From NCBI GenBank assembly GCA_964019695.1, contig OZ026526.1:11315754-11379753 (forward strand): a stretch of DNA of 64,000 bases, written 5' to 3'. How positions within the stretch are numbered: the stretch's first letter is position 1; the number at the start of each line of letters is the position of its first letter. A program made the translations under genes and the position numbers. Source of the stretch: Loripinus fragilis (Eukaryota; Mollusca; Bivalvia; Lucinida; Lucinidae). A model generated the notes under the pieces. The model had not been told where the DNA came from. It searched no databases and saw only the letters and a program-made list of their open reading frames with translations. Of the stretch, positions 24,455 to 36,121 are shown in pieces.

Positions 24455-25399
24455 AATCATCAGACAGTTACCACACTCATAGTCCAAGTACTGGCCTATA
24501 TCAGAGTAATCACACACAAAGTCCCAGTACTGACCCTTATCAGGTAGTTTTCAGATACTTAGTCCCAGTGCTGGCCTTTACCAGACAGTTACCATACAAA
24601 TAGTCTCAGTACTTGTCTTAATAGACAGTTACTACGTATATTGACCCAGTACTAGCCTTCATCTGCCATTTATAATAGTTCCAGAACTGGTCTTTATCAG
24701 AAAGTCACCAAATACAGGGCTGGCCTTTATCAGACAACAGTCATACTCATAGTCCCAATACTGACCTTTAACAGACCGTTACCACACACATGGTCCCAGT
24801 ACTGGCCTTTATGAGACATAGTCCACATACATAGTCCAAGTAGTTGCCATTACAGATAGCTACCACATCCATAATCTAAGTACTGGCTTTTTCAGACAGT
24901 TAACTCACATATGGTCCCAGTGCTGGCCTTTATCAGGCAGTGACTACACACATAGATCCAGTACTAGCCTTTATCAGACAGTACCATATAATATTCTAAG
25001 TACTGGTATTTGTCAGACAGTTACCACATACTTAATCACAGTACCCACCTTTGTCAGACAGTTACATTATACATTGTCTAAGAACTGGCCTTTATCAGAA
25101 ATTTTCCACACACATAGTCCCAGTACATATCTTTTTCAGACAGTTGTTACACATAGTCCCAGTACTGGCTTTCATCAGACTGTTCCCATATAAAAAGTCT
25201 TAGTAATGGCCTTTAACAGACGAATACCACATATACATTCCCAATACTGGCCTTTAATAGACAGTCGCCATTTACATAGTCTAAGTACTGGCATTCATCA
25301 GACTGTTACAACACATATGGTCCTAATACTGGCATTTATCAATCAGTTTCCACACACATAGCCCCAGCATTGACCTTTATAAAGACAATATCATACACA
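24455..25399 (-). repeat. 41-bp minisatellite, reverse array segment 5
   Basis: About 23 units between the GCGATAACC element and the mariner insertion. Divergence is similar to segment 4. Confidence 0.9.
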
Positions 25400-25401
25400 T
25401 A

Positions 25402-26500
25402 CGAGGGTGGTCCCAGAAAGTCGTAGACTTTTTATACAACAAGAAAACAATATGGTCTATTGAATAAAAATTTACCTGTGAACTCTTCCATTATTTCTGC
25501 ATTACCATGCAAATTTTTAAGGAGAAATATCCAATAATGAAGTTTGTGCTCTCATTTTTCAAGCTTTAGGTCTGACCCACCGGCGCAAGTCATTTGAATT
25601 ACTAAGGACGTCTGAAAGCTAACAATTGTAACTAGCTTGGTTATGTCTGCAAGCATCTTCCAATAATAAATGTAGCTGCCTTAATTCACCTGCATAATAT
25701 GCACCATTTATCTTGCGACCTTGCTCAAGATAATCAATCATGATCACCCCTTGACTATTCCAAAAGATTGAGGCCATCACCTTCCCTGCTTAATGAAACC
25801 TCTTAAATTTCTTAGAAAGGGGTGAGCCAGGGTACTTCCATTCTTTGCTCTGCATTTTTGATCCATGTCTCATTTTGGGGTACAACTCGCTTGATAAAAT
25901 CGCAATGATCATCTTTATAGCAAGACAGGAGATACCCGAGTCTTTTTTCTGATCATTGGTCAACAGTCGGGAAACCAATCTTGCCGAAACCTTTGACATA
26001 ACTACGATGTCAGTTAAGATTGATTGTACTGCCCCAAAACTTATGCCCACTTCGCTAGCTATGCTTCGCAGGTCTCGCCTCCTAGCACACATAACTAGGG
26101 TGTGCAAGCCTTTGACATTTTCATCAGCGATGGCATCTTTGGGGTAGCCAGACTGTCCACCATCCTCAATGCTTTCTCTCCCCCTCTTAAACTCTGCTGC
26201 TCAATTTATTCACCTTGCTGTAAGAAGAAGCCTCCTTTCCAAGGGTTTCCATTAAGTCTTCATGAATTTCCTTGGGGGACATTCCTTTCTTACAGAAGTA
26301 CTTAATAACCGCTCTGATTTCAAGTTTCACCATTTTGCAAATGCGTTGCACCCTCCTCTCTTAAAAGTGCTGACATAAGCAACCAAGCATGATCTATTGC
26401 TATTCACACTCCCAATGTCCTTCATTTAGATAAACTGACGGACTGACAACAATTTTAATTGAATGAATCTTATCGAAGCATCTCGCCCGAGAATTTTTTA
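25402..26500 (-). mobile_element. mariner-family element, degenerate
   Basis: The left end TACGAGGGTGGTCCCAGAAA matches typical mariner terminal repeats and is preceded by TA. The body encodes a disrupted mariner transposase on the minus strand (separate entry). A matching right terminal repeat cannot be recognised before satellite resumes at ~26,505, so that end is diverged or lost. It has inserted into the reverse minisatellite. Confidence 0.85.
25430..26333 (-). pseudogene. mariner transposase pseudogene
   Basis: The reading starts at ATG 26,333 (MVKLEIRAVIKYFCKKGM) with the N-terminal helix-turn-helix region SPKEIHEDLMETLGKEASSY. After stops and a frameshift come LRSIASEVGISFGAVQSILT and VSARLVSRLLTNDQK, then KWKYPGSPLSKKFKRF-like sequence. 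Further on, AGKVMASIFWNSQGVIMIDY and INGAYYAGELR are diagnostic of mariner transposases. The first catalytic aspartate, normally in GDETW, reads as QNETW in the relevant frame. At least four stops or frameshifts make it inactive. It is a DNA-transposon fossil about 300 codons long. Confidence 0.9.
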
Positions 26501-26504
26501 ATCA

Positions 26505-27026
26505 CAACTCATAGTCTCAGTACTGGCCTTTATTAGATAGTTACCATATGCATAGTCTAACTACTGGCCTTTATTAGACAGTTACATTTGTACCTGTTAC
26601 ATAGTCCTGATACTGGCATTTATAAGACAGTTGTCACACACACAGTTCGGGTACTGGCCTTCATCAGACAGTGATAAGAGTCCCAGAACTGGTCTTAATT
26701 AGACAATTACCACATACATAGTCCCAGTATTGTCCTATATCAGATTGTTACCACATACATGGTCCCAGTACTAGTCTTTACAATAGTAACAGCATCCATA
26801 GTCCAAGTACTGATTCAAATCAGACTAATATCATAATCTTACATGTAGTCTAAGTGCTGGCCATTATGAACATGTTGCATCATTTATAGTCCAAATACTG
26901 GCTTTTATCAGACTGTTACCTGATTTTTAGACCCAGTACTGGTCTCAAAGTCTAAGTACTGTCCATTATCAGACAGTTACAATAGTCACAGTCTTAGTAC
27001 TGGTCTTTATCAAATATTTGGAACGC
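26505..27026 (-). repeat. 41-bp minisatellite, reverse array segment 6
   Basis: About 12 diverged units between the mariner remnant and the second GCGATAACC element. Confidence 0.9.
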
Positions 27027-27360
27027 TATTTGCCGCGATAACCCAAATTCTGCATATGTGATAAGCTCATTCCCGCCAACTGGTTATCAGCCTGCCATGA
27101 TGATAACAGGAAGTCATGTATTGTAAACGAAGAGAGGTCATCATGCCCGGCACGTAACGTCGATCATTTGGTGGCGTCAGATGTAAACAAGTGGCGTGAT
27201 GTAACGCAAAAATTACGCCATTCCTCTGTTATACTTACATTTTTACGTCAAACGTGTTGAAATAGTGAAATGGAATATGTGATAAACAGATTATAACATA
27301 GGGTTTTGGTTATCGCCCTCAGTATCAACCCGAGACCCCATTATCAGCCCAAGAGCTTTA
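27027..27360 (+). mobile_element. GCGATAACC element, copy 2 within the satellite
   Basis: Left GCCGCGATAACCCAAATTC and the inverted GGGTTTTGGTTATCGCCCTC form short terminal inverted repeats. The terminal ~60 bp (to CATTATCAGCCCAAGAGCTT) is the reverse complement of the corresponding end of copy 1. No coding capacity. Confidence 0.75.
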
Positions 27361-28130
27361 GCCGTCCATTATCAGACAGACCGAATAGTCACAGTCTTAG
27401 TACTGGTCTTTATCAAACTGTTAACGCTCTAAAATTCAAGGTACTGACCTTGATCATGCTAACATACCTCACTCTTAGTCCAAGTACTGGCGTTATCAGA
27501 CTGAAACCATACTCAGAATCTGAAAACTAGCTTTTGGGGGATAGTTGCCACTAATGACATTTATTGTTCTAGTTCCCCACAAATATTCCAAGTACTGGGC
27601 TATGTACTTATCAGAGTTACCATACAATCATAGACCAAGTACTGGCCTCTATCAGATAAATGCCGCGCTCATAATCCCAGTACTGGTCTTTCAGGCTTTT
27701 ACATACATATACTCCCAGTACTGGCCTTTCTCAGAGTTATAACACAAATAGTCCAAGCACTGTTATTTTCAGACTCCTACAACACATATAGTCCCAGTAT
27801 TGGTATTTCTCGACGGTTACTACACATATAGTTCCGATTTTGGCCTTTAACAGAGCTACCACATACATAGTCCCAGTACTGGCCTTTTATCAGACAGTTA
27901 CCTCACACATAGTCCCAGTACTGGCATTTATCAGACAGTTACCACACTTATAGTCCCAGTAATGGCGTTTATCAGAGTTACCACACGCAAAGTCCCAGTA
28001 CTGGCCTTTATCAGACAGTTACCACATGCATAGTTAACAGACAGGTGCCACGTACACAGTTCCAGTATTTGCCACCATAGTCCTATTACTGATATTCGTC
28101 AGACAGTGGAAGCAACCGTAGACAATAATT
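27361..28130 (-). repeat. 41-bp minisatellite, reverse array segment 7 and distal end
   Basis: About 18 units. A near-consensus run at 27,860-28,030 gives way to degraded units and the array ends near 28,130. Confidence 0.9.
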
Positions 28131-28504
28131 TAACAAAAAACAGGATTTCAAAGACATAATATTGGCTTACATTCAACTGCATAGCCTTGAAAGACCATCC
28201 ACTTTTTCAAAAGTCACGTGGTATCTCTCTAAAATACTCACTTTGCATTCTCAGTCTAATTCGTAATACTCACACTCGAGCTGCTTAAACAAGGTTCCTC
28301 TATCAGATTATCTCACTCGCCATTGTTACCATTAAGCACAGTTTATCAAACGTTAACTCACTTTTGTCCTCGGTCTTGTCTTTGTCTTTAACCATTACTC
28401 ACACTGCATTCGCATTTGCTCTAAATAAACTAAACTCACATACTTCTTCTTCAGTCTTGTAAGAGCCATCACTTTAACTACATCCACACATTTCCTCTAA
28501 AATT
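28131..28504. other. Non-satellite spacer, nothing recognised
   Basis: CTTTGTCTTTAACC-like and TCACACTCG stretches hint at very old satellite-like or unrelated tandem sequence, but no unit can be defined. Confidence 0.3.
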
Positions 28505-28668
28505 TAGCCGCCACATGTGATTTCCAACAATGCGGCATTTTGACAAAAGTAGACTAAAACTAGTCTGTGTAGCCTCCTTTTAAGCTTAGAAACTCCAAAT
28601 GATGTTTAATCAGTAGCATAAGAGTCCTAGAATATCCCAGTGACTAGCAAAGGCTCTGACCAGACTGC
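28505..28668. mobile_element. GCATGAGATTT MITE family, copy 2 (truncated)
   Basis: Shares with 18,298-18,536 the TGTGATTTCCAACAATG-type end, TAGCCTCCTTTTAAGCTTAG, ACTCCAAATGATGTTTAATC and GCAAAGGCTCTGACCAGACT, but stops after GACTGCGCT, so the right end is missing. Confidence 0.75.
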
Positions 28669-29261
28669 GCTCTAATTCCGAGTCTCGTATGTGTCAATGT
28701 ATCATCACAGATTGTTCAATATATTGTTGGCTTGAAAACTCTTCTGGGACAAAGCATTTCAGAACCAGTATTTTATGGAGATTTAGTCTATAAATTCTAA
28801 AGAGTCGTTGGAAAACCTTCGTCTTATGAACAGTTTAAAAAAGATAATTAATCATTATAAAAGATTGTGATATGCATATAGCATGGATGTTATGTGACAG
28901 TCTACATGCCTGATTATAAACCCAATCAAGATGTATAGCTATGGTTACCTCTTTAAATTGATCGACAGTGTGTCAAGCCTAAAACTCAATGATGATACTA
29001 ACATAAAACTTTTATCAAGTGGGACAGTGTCTGATGTTTGTCTACTGTATGGCCAAGCGTGTGGCTTCGCTGTGTTTTTTTTTCTTTAGCTCTGACAGTT
29101 TTTTGTTGAGAGCCTTGTTCTTTGTTTCATCACAGTTTGTTAGTTGATTTGGTTGTTTCCCGGTGGTGATACATTGTATAAGTCAAGAAGCCTCCATAAC
29201 TAACTTTTGTGCTTTTACAACAGCAGAACCTTGGGCGAAGATTTGACCAGTTTCAGCTGCT
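28669..29261. other. No gene recognised
   Basis: AT-rich sequence. Near 29,219-29,252 a short stretch (CAGCAGAACCTTGGGCGAAG) is the reverse complement of sequence in the local duplication at 37.38 and 38.39 kb, so part of this interval is dispersed repeat. Confidence 0.35.
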
Positions 29262-29590
29262 GTCCCTTCTAAGTCGGGGGCTATGTTGTTGTTCATTCTT
29301 TGTTTATTGTTGCTCTCATGGTTTGTAGGGTCGTGTTAGGTCCTTGTTTTTTTTATGCAGTACGCTGTGTTCTTAATAGTTTTGCAATCATGATAGCTGG
29401 TTGCTTTATTTTTTTATTGTCATCTTAATATCATTCTTTGCCTCTTCTTCAAAATGTCATGGCTTGGTCTGCAGTGTGTGATTGTGGCATTTCCTGGTCT
29501 TACTCCCTTTTTGGTCTTTCCTGGTCATAATCGATTACTTTTTGGCCTTTCCTAGTCATACTCGCTTGATTTTTTACAGTTTAAAGCATA
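29262..29590 (+). repeat. Dispersed repeat B, copy 2
   Basis: Contains TTTGTTTATTGTTGCTCTCA, AGTTTTGCAATCATGATAGC, TGGTTGCTTTATTTTT and GTGTGTGATTGTGGCATTTC. The terminal GGTCTTTCCTGGTCATA motif is repeated two to three times. Confidence 0.75.
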
Positions 29591-29789
29591 TGAATGGTGT
29601 TTTAGTCATACTAGGCGACGTTTCAATGTTCAGCTAGATAAATTCCTGCCAGCATTATCAACATTAACTTAAGTAGAGTCTCAAGTTGGAAAATGGCAGA
29701 TGTCCATTTAAGAATTGCTTTTGTACCTTTGTAACTTAAACAGAACAAAATGCAATGCTAATTGCCATTAAATGAAACTTGACATTGAC

Positions 29790-30205
29790 AGGGTTTACCT
29801 GTTGCATTTCTTTTGCTCCAGTATTCAGTTTTATGTACTATCGAGTCTTTATCTTTACTTTATCTCCTTTTTATATCTTGATTTATATGTTCTACGAGAT
29901 GATGCATAGATAAGTTAGGGGTCTTTTATGAAAACCAAACATTTATGTGTCTTGATCCACATCTGAACTAAGGGCGAGGTTGGCGCCGTGAGAGAGGTTT
30001 AAACCCTCCATTAAAATATTTTTACTGACCGTTCCAAGGTGATACGTCTCGCTGCCTTGTGGTAATCTGCTCCGAAAGGGTTGACCTCTTGGCTCTCGTT
30101 TGTGATGTCAGATTGTGTTTTGTCACTTTCCCATGTGGTATCCTGGGTCAGGTGTGGTACTTGAGTGTATCGATTCCTGATCTTTGCCATCTTTCTTACT
30201 TTGCT
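29790..30205 (+). repeat. Dispersed repeat A, copy 2
   Basis: Reverse complement of copy 1 at 11.1 kb: TATCTCCTTTTTATATCTTG, GGGGTCTTTTATGAAAACCA, TGTGTCTTGATCCACATCTG, CTGACCGTTCCAAGG and GTATCCTGGGTCAGGTGTGG are all present. Confidence 0.8.
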
Positions 30206-32270
30206 AACCCGGATTTAAGGGGGTACATACCTCAAGGGTAACATAGCATCTGTTCAGTGTTATTCGAAGATAAAAGCGATGAACAACTATTATGTTCTAA
30301 TTCGACTTCGTCTCAAACGAACATAAATCATTTATATTTTATTTCAATGTTTTCACCTTCATCTACATCAAAACTTTTTGCAGCATAATTCAAAGAATCA
30401 TACTGCAAAAACTTGTGATACATATTTCCGTATAAACAACCAACAACATACTTAGGATACTGCCAACAGACTGCCGATCGATTTATTTTGAGCGACTTTT
30501 TCACAGAGATATTTCAAATAGAATTCTGGAACACTCTTGAGGTTAGGCTATAGACCGCACGAATTTGTGACCTTGAAGTCTTGGACGCTGACCTTAGTCT
30601 ACCCTATGGTAACCATACTCTGATAGCATTCGAATACCTGAAAAATACTGAAAAGTCTCTGAGCAAAACAAGGCCTTGTGTTATCATCTTTTAGAGGATC
30701 AATTACAGTCTAACATGTATTAAGCAAGTACCTAAGTGATACTCAATAAGTACTTGCTTAAGACAGATGCTTTCGTACTGCATGTACGTTCAATACATTT
30801 CTCGATTCTTGGATCTCATGATATGCTTGCTTAATCCACGTTTCTTGCTTACTCCGGCTCACTTTGCTTTATAATGCAAATATAAACAACATAGACTTTC
30901 ATCACTTAGGCTTGCTTTGCTTTATTGTGGTGTATGTGTCTTGTTACTATAAATGTTCTGTTTCTCTTCCTCATGGTGCAGTGAGTTGGTCTGCAATGAA
31001 TCATGTGGTATTTGCATGGTTGAAAGTTCAAAATTTCAAAAATCCTGAACTTTTGAAATTCATATCTTAAATCAAGCATTAATGCTATGAAATATCAAGA
31101 TTTTCAAGTTTTAACTGTCAATTGTCTTAAGAGAAACTGAAAATAAATCAGAAAAGCTACTTAATTCAGTAATTTGAGGCTGACTTTCCGTGGAAAGTCA
31201 ACCTCAGAATCCTGGATTCAGGAATAATCCTGAGAACTTTCACCCAAGTATTTGCTAATCTTACTGTCTGGTGAGAATGTATAACGAATCACATGAAACC
31301 TTTGTGTACGAACAACACCGTAAACGCTTATTAAATTCGCCACTACGGCTCTACATGTGTGTAGTACTGACTGTAACTGCGTTTGTCCTTATTACTCATT
31401 ACTATTTAGGTTATTTCCCTTGAAACATAAAAAAAAGAAATACTTAACTTCAGTTATAACTCCACCAACAGCTCCGCCCCTCAGATCGCCTGCACCAGAT
31501 ACTGAAATATATACTAACATCCCCACAAGGTCCATTGCTTCAATAACGGGTGGGTGGGTTGGTCGATCCTTCACTATGGCTATCTTTGGCTCGAATGACT
31601 AAAGTATATGCACAGGTTAAGTTTTACTTATTTTCATCCATTTCATCAATAACACGGGCTCTCGCATACCAATGCTTTCCTCGTGGTAATCAATCTCATA
31701 CTTGAGCTATTCTTACCACGTCTTGGCATAACCAAACACTTAACGAAACACATATCAAACAAATATAAATTCAATTATTTGTTGTAAAGCTTTATCTCGC
31801 ATAGAGGCTTGCTAAATTCACCTGTTCTCACAACAAAACCGAGGATAATATGATAACCCATGAGTTGTGCATTTTAGAAGCTATGTGCATTGTACTGCTC
31901 CTTGGAGAGATAAAAGGTTTTAAAAGGGCAACTGTGTTCAATTAATAACGATTTTTCCAGTTAAATTACCTTAATTGAATGATGCGAATTATTGAGTCTA
32001 GCCAACGTTTCACATCATAAGGCTCAGATTGTTACAGGCTTGTGTCAAGACAGGCACTTTCCTTGCGTTTAAGTAATTTTGTTCTTTAAAATTGTTTTAG
32101 CCAGTGTCATTGGAAACACTGTGCACATCTCTTAATTGCAATATACACTAATCGAAAGTTCTAACTAGGTTAAGGCCCAGTTTAAAAAAGAGCCCTTTTA
32201 AGATTTTTTCAATCCATCTGGTAGAAAATTTACAATGGTACAGTCGTTTAGGGTGACATGTAAGAGTCAC
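30206..32270. other. No gene recognised; contains a short perfect hairpin
   Basis: At 31,175-31,206 TGAGGCTGACTTTCC is followed after two bases by GGAAAGTCAACCTCA, a near-perfect inverted repeat. A stretch at 31,443-31,602 (plus strand) follows a possible acceptor (CTTAACTTCAG) and gives a proline-rich frame ending in a stop; it lacks corroboration and is not called. The rest shows nothing identifiable. Confidence 0.4.
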
Positions 32271-32274
32271 TTTT

Positions 32275-35200
32275 AGGGTGGATACCAGATCTGAAAGTGG
32301 TGCAGATTTTTTCTACAACATAATAAACGCACCTACCCAAAATTGTGCTATTTTTTCAATTAAAGTTATTTTTCATGACGTCGCAAGTCTTAGTTCAGCT
32401 GAAATATGCCACATCCCCTGCTAAAGCCAGTTCGGTGGCTTAAACTAATATTTTAGTATCCCATAAGCTGGGAAAATGTTTTGTTCTCAATTTTGGATGG
32501 CTGGGTATAAAAATGATGGGGTATTTCATGGTACTGTTCATATCAAAAGTGTCATTATTGGAAATGTTATGAAATTGCATGTTCTTATATAATTACTAAG
32601 TTTTAATCACATATATTGTATTTTTTGCCCCTAAAAATTAATATAGAGAGTATAAGACCCTTCTTTTTCGAATAACTATATAAAACTTGCCATATTTTCT
32701 ATATATGGGAAAGTTGCATACAAGGTACCCCTGCCATTTTACTAAGTAGTCGTTTTATTTTCATTATTGATTAACATAAATGTACTTCTTCATACATCTA
32801 TCTCACTGATTTTGAAATAAGGTTTAGTTGATAATCATCACATATTGCAGTGTACTCTTATGAAAGTTAATTTGGAACCTTCATTGTGTTATGTACGTTA
32901 CCTCTTTAAATGAAACCCCGCAAAATGGGCATCTAAGTATATAATAGTTCCTCTGGATTCTGTATGCGTTATCTATTTCAAATGGGTCCATACTTTGTAT
33001 TTACCTTTAAAAGAAATTTGATTTGGCTCCGACTTACTGTAAAAATGATATTTTTTCTATTTTGTATAGTGTATCTGTAGATAACACACAACAATAAATG
33101 GCTATTGCATGAAATTAAGGTTAGTAATTCCCATCGCAGCTGATTTTTATAAATTTAAATAAAGTTCAGTGATCATTGAACAGTTCTGTAAACTTTTGAA
33201 ACGTTCTAACCTCTATATGTATGTCTTTTGTAGAGACCTGTAAGGAAATAGAATTGCAAATACATATACACCGTCGTATATCACCACACTTTGATACTTT
33301 TAAACATCTCCTAAGCCCTATAGTGGGGTTGAGTCGGGCAAATAAATGGGCGTTTGCAATTCTCACTTATATAAGCAAGTCAATTTTTAAATACGGTTGA
33401 GTTTGGTCCAGCCATTTGAAAAAATGATAGCACAACCGTCAGAATTGATATACCAAGGGTATACGAAGGCTATTTAATTAAACTATACCTTACATATTCC
33501 ATTTAATCCATACCCGAATGTACATTGTGGATACGTTTATTCTATTTTATACTGGTTTAACCCAGAAAACCATCTCAGCATGACTGAAAACTGTGAACAG
33601 GGTCAAATAGCATAATCTCGAACAACGAAACATTTAAAATGGTTATTTGTAGAGGTTATGAACGCGTAAAACGTTTGTTGTGAACGTATGTGCTTCAAAC
33701 ATCTCAGAGAAATGTTAAGATGCCCATCTGCTGCCATCATCAGGAGGATGTGAAATGTGTGAAACTTTCTTCTGCACTTTATCAAAAGCATCTAATTACT
33801 ATAAGTTAAACCAATAGCAATATACAAGTATGATGGTAAATAAGACTATCTATTATCCATATTAGGAGGTTATAATAATTTCAAGGTAGCATTATTAATC
33901 AAGTTTGTTATAATTATTTGAGGGGACCCTTATTACTTACACTTGTCTTTGGTTTAGTTACTATTACTAGTTTAATTAGATAAATGGTGTAATTAATAAT
34001 TGGTTGAGGTAGAAATATCTCATTTCTATCTGAAAAAAGAGCAACCCATATGGATAAACCTGCGAACTCGCAAGAACTCATGTTAATTTATAAAATCACA
34101 ATTGCATTTTCTGAGCCACTTTCACCTGTTTAAGCTAAATTTATTGCATATAGAACAAAATTAATGAGGACACTCTACTTATCTAGTCATAAAAATTCGG
34201 AGATTAATTATGTATGAACTTGGATGAAGTATAATCAATTTGTATTGCATATAAAATATCTCATGACACTCGAAGGTAACGTGTATAACATCAAATATCC
34301 ATTTGGAACATACAGATGAGAAGCCAATACATATTTTCAATCTTATGAGAATTCCTTGCACGAGGACAAGTAAATAAACGATCATTAACATGTGGATAAG
34401 AATACTCTACTATATTTAATGGTATCGTTTTAAACCATTTAAACTGTAGCATATGTTACCCAACTGTTACTCGCGATAACTGCAACTGCAAGAGAGCTAA
34501 TGTCTGTCATGTTGAGCTCTGTAAAGAGCAATTTAAAAAAAAACTATATTACACAAAGTTGCCCTTGGGATTGGGGTCTATACAACCAATCTAAGGACCA
34601 ATGCTATTAAGTGTATACTCTACAAATTTTTGATTTATATGGTGATTCAATGTATTATTTTCTCGATCAGATAGACCAAGTTATGGGTTGTGACATACTT
34701 ATGTTTGATCATAGGTATGTTTATATAGACTAACGTGGTATAATCCCTCGTAAAATAGTTTTAAATTTCTTTGTCCAAAATGCACAACTGGCAACTACAT
34801 TAAATGCTTTATTATACTATCACCCCAATAAAAAACAAGCGCTGAACAGTTAGATCTTATTTCTAAATGGCCAGATTATTTAGATTTAACCAACTATAGC
34901 AGAGAGAGAGAGTCACCTTTAGACCTTATTATTCCAGCTAGAGTAATCTGGGACTTATAATGTTTTCAATCGTGAAACAAACAATGTATAATGAAAATAT
35001 ATTCGTATAGAGGAACCCGCATCTCATAGTGGGTGGGGTATTGGATAAACAATATCAAAGCGATATAAAATGCAGTTATTTCTTGCATCTGATAGTAATT
35101 ATTTTCAATCTTAATCCATGTAGCTGAAACACAAAAATCTAAAATGGTATTAATTTGTCCATATTACAAAAAAAAAAAAAAAAAAAAACTATATGAAAAA

Positions 35201-35446
35201 TGGGTGGGTTGGGTAACACAAATGCACCAAATAATGTTTGACAACTTTTTGACTGGATTCTATACTTAATTTCTTGGTTAACTGTTATATAAATCAATAA
35301 GGAGTCACTATACACTCATACATATTGAAATTGTGCTGAATGTTCACACATTTATAATACAATATATTTTCAGTGGGTGGGGTAACGAAATACCGCCTGA
35401 AAAAAATCTGCACCACTTTTGTTTTTGACATCCACCCTAATTTGAC
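32275..35446. mobile_element. 3.2-kb terminal-inverted-repeat element, no transposase seen
   Basis: The left end TAGGGTGGATACCAGATCTG...AAAGTGGTGCAGATTTTTTC is inverted at the right end (AAAATCTGCACCACTTTTG...TCCACCCTA), with arms of about 45 bp. GGGTGGGGTA-type motifs recur near the right end (35,029, 35,203, 35,373). The interior is very AT-rich with no coding frame; a 21-base A run lies at 35,168-35,188. Target duplication is unclear. Confidence 0.6.
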
Positions 35447-35919
35447 TTCTATATAGTTAAACTATCCTGGTACAAACGAATCACTTGCATATTTTCAAGC
35501 AGGCAATGTTTGAGGTTTATAAAAGGAATCTGTTAGACCTGGTTAGATCGGCTAAGAGAAAATGTCATTTCAGGAATAAACATGAAAATATTTATATAAG
35601 TTTGTACCTGTACTTTGTGTTAACAATTTCGTCAGTCAAAAATATGTAGATTTCATAATAACTGATTGTTAAGACCGATCCGTTAAAACTTTCGATAAGT
35701 GTATATAAAACTAGGCTTCATACAATTTCAGAAGCCTCAGCGTTGCTTTCAGTTTTGAAGCTAGATGCGTTGTTATGAAAATTCAGAATGCTTTGGGTTT
35801 TTTTCATTTTGTAATCTGGGGGCTTAATTTTAATGCCGTTATAAGGTCATGTGGGTATGGCGTACTTTCAGACATGTGTCACATTTTCGATCTGTAAACA
35901 ACTGTAAGATATGAATCAT
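35447..35919. other. No gene recognised
   Basis: Intergenic-looking sequence between the 3.2-kb element and repeat B, with no open frame or repeat match. Confidence 0.35.
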
Positions 35920-36118
35920 TAGGTATGACCAGGAAATGCCACAATTACACACTGCAGACCTACCAACGACACCATGAGGAAGTGACACGGAATACTAACA
36001 GCCCCATGACAACAAAAGGCAATAAAGGTAAAGCAACCAGCTCTCTCTTTCCCAGCTAGATGATTGTAAAACTGGTTACCACCCTGGCAAAAACGGCACA
36101 AAGTACTGCACAAAACAA
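35920..36118 (-). repeat. Dispersed repeat B, copy 3
   Basis: Reverse-oriented: GTATGACCAGGAAATGCCAC, AATTACACACTGCAGACC and AAAGCAACCAGCTCTCTCTT correspond to the other copies. The 83-codon frame on the minus strand is repeat translation. Confidence 0.75.
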
Positions 36119-36121
36119 GGA

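Noticed and set aside
3815..28130. Array considered as a CRISPR-like repeat-spacer structure
   Set aside because: The repetition is continuous with no unique spacers, units are highly diverged, and the context is eukaryotic.
31443..31602. Plus-strand proline-rich terminal exon candidate
   Set aside because: An acceptor-like CTTAACTTCAG precedes an open stretch to a stop, but no partner exon is seen; the antisense strand is equally open.
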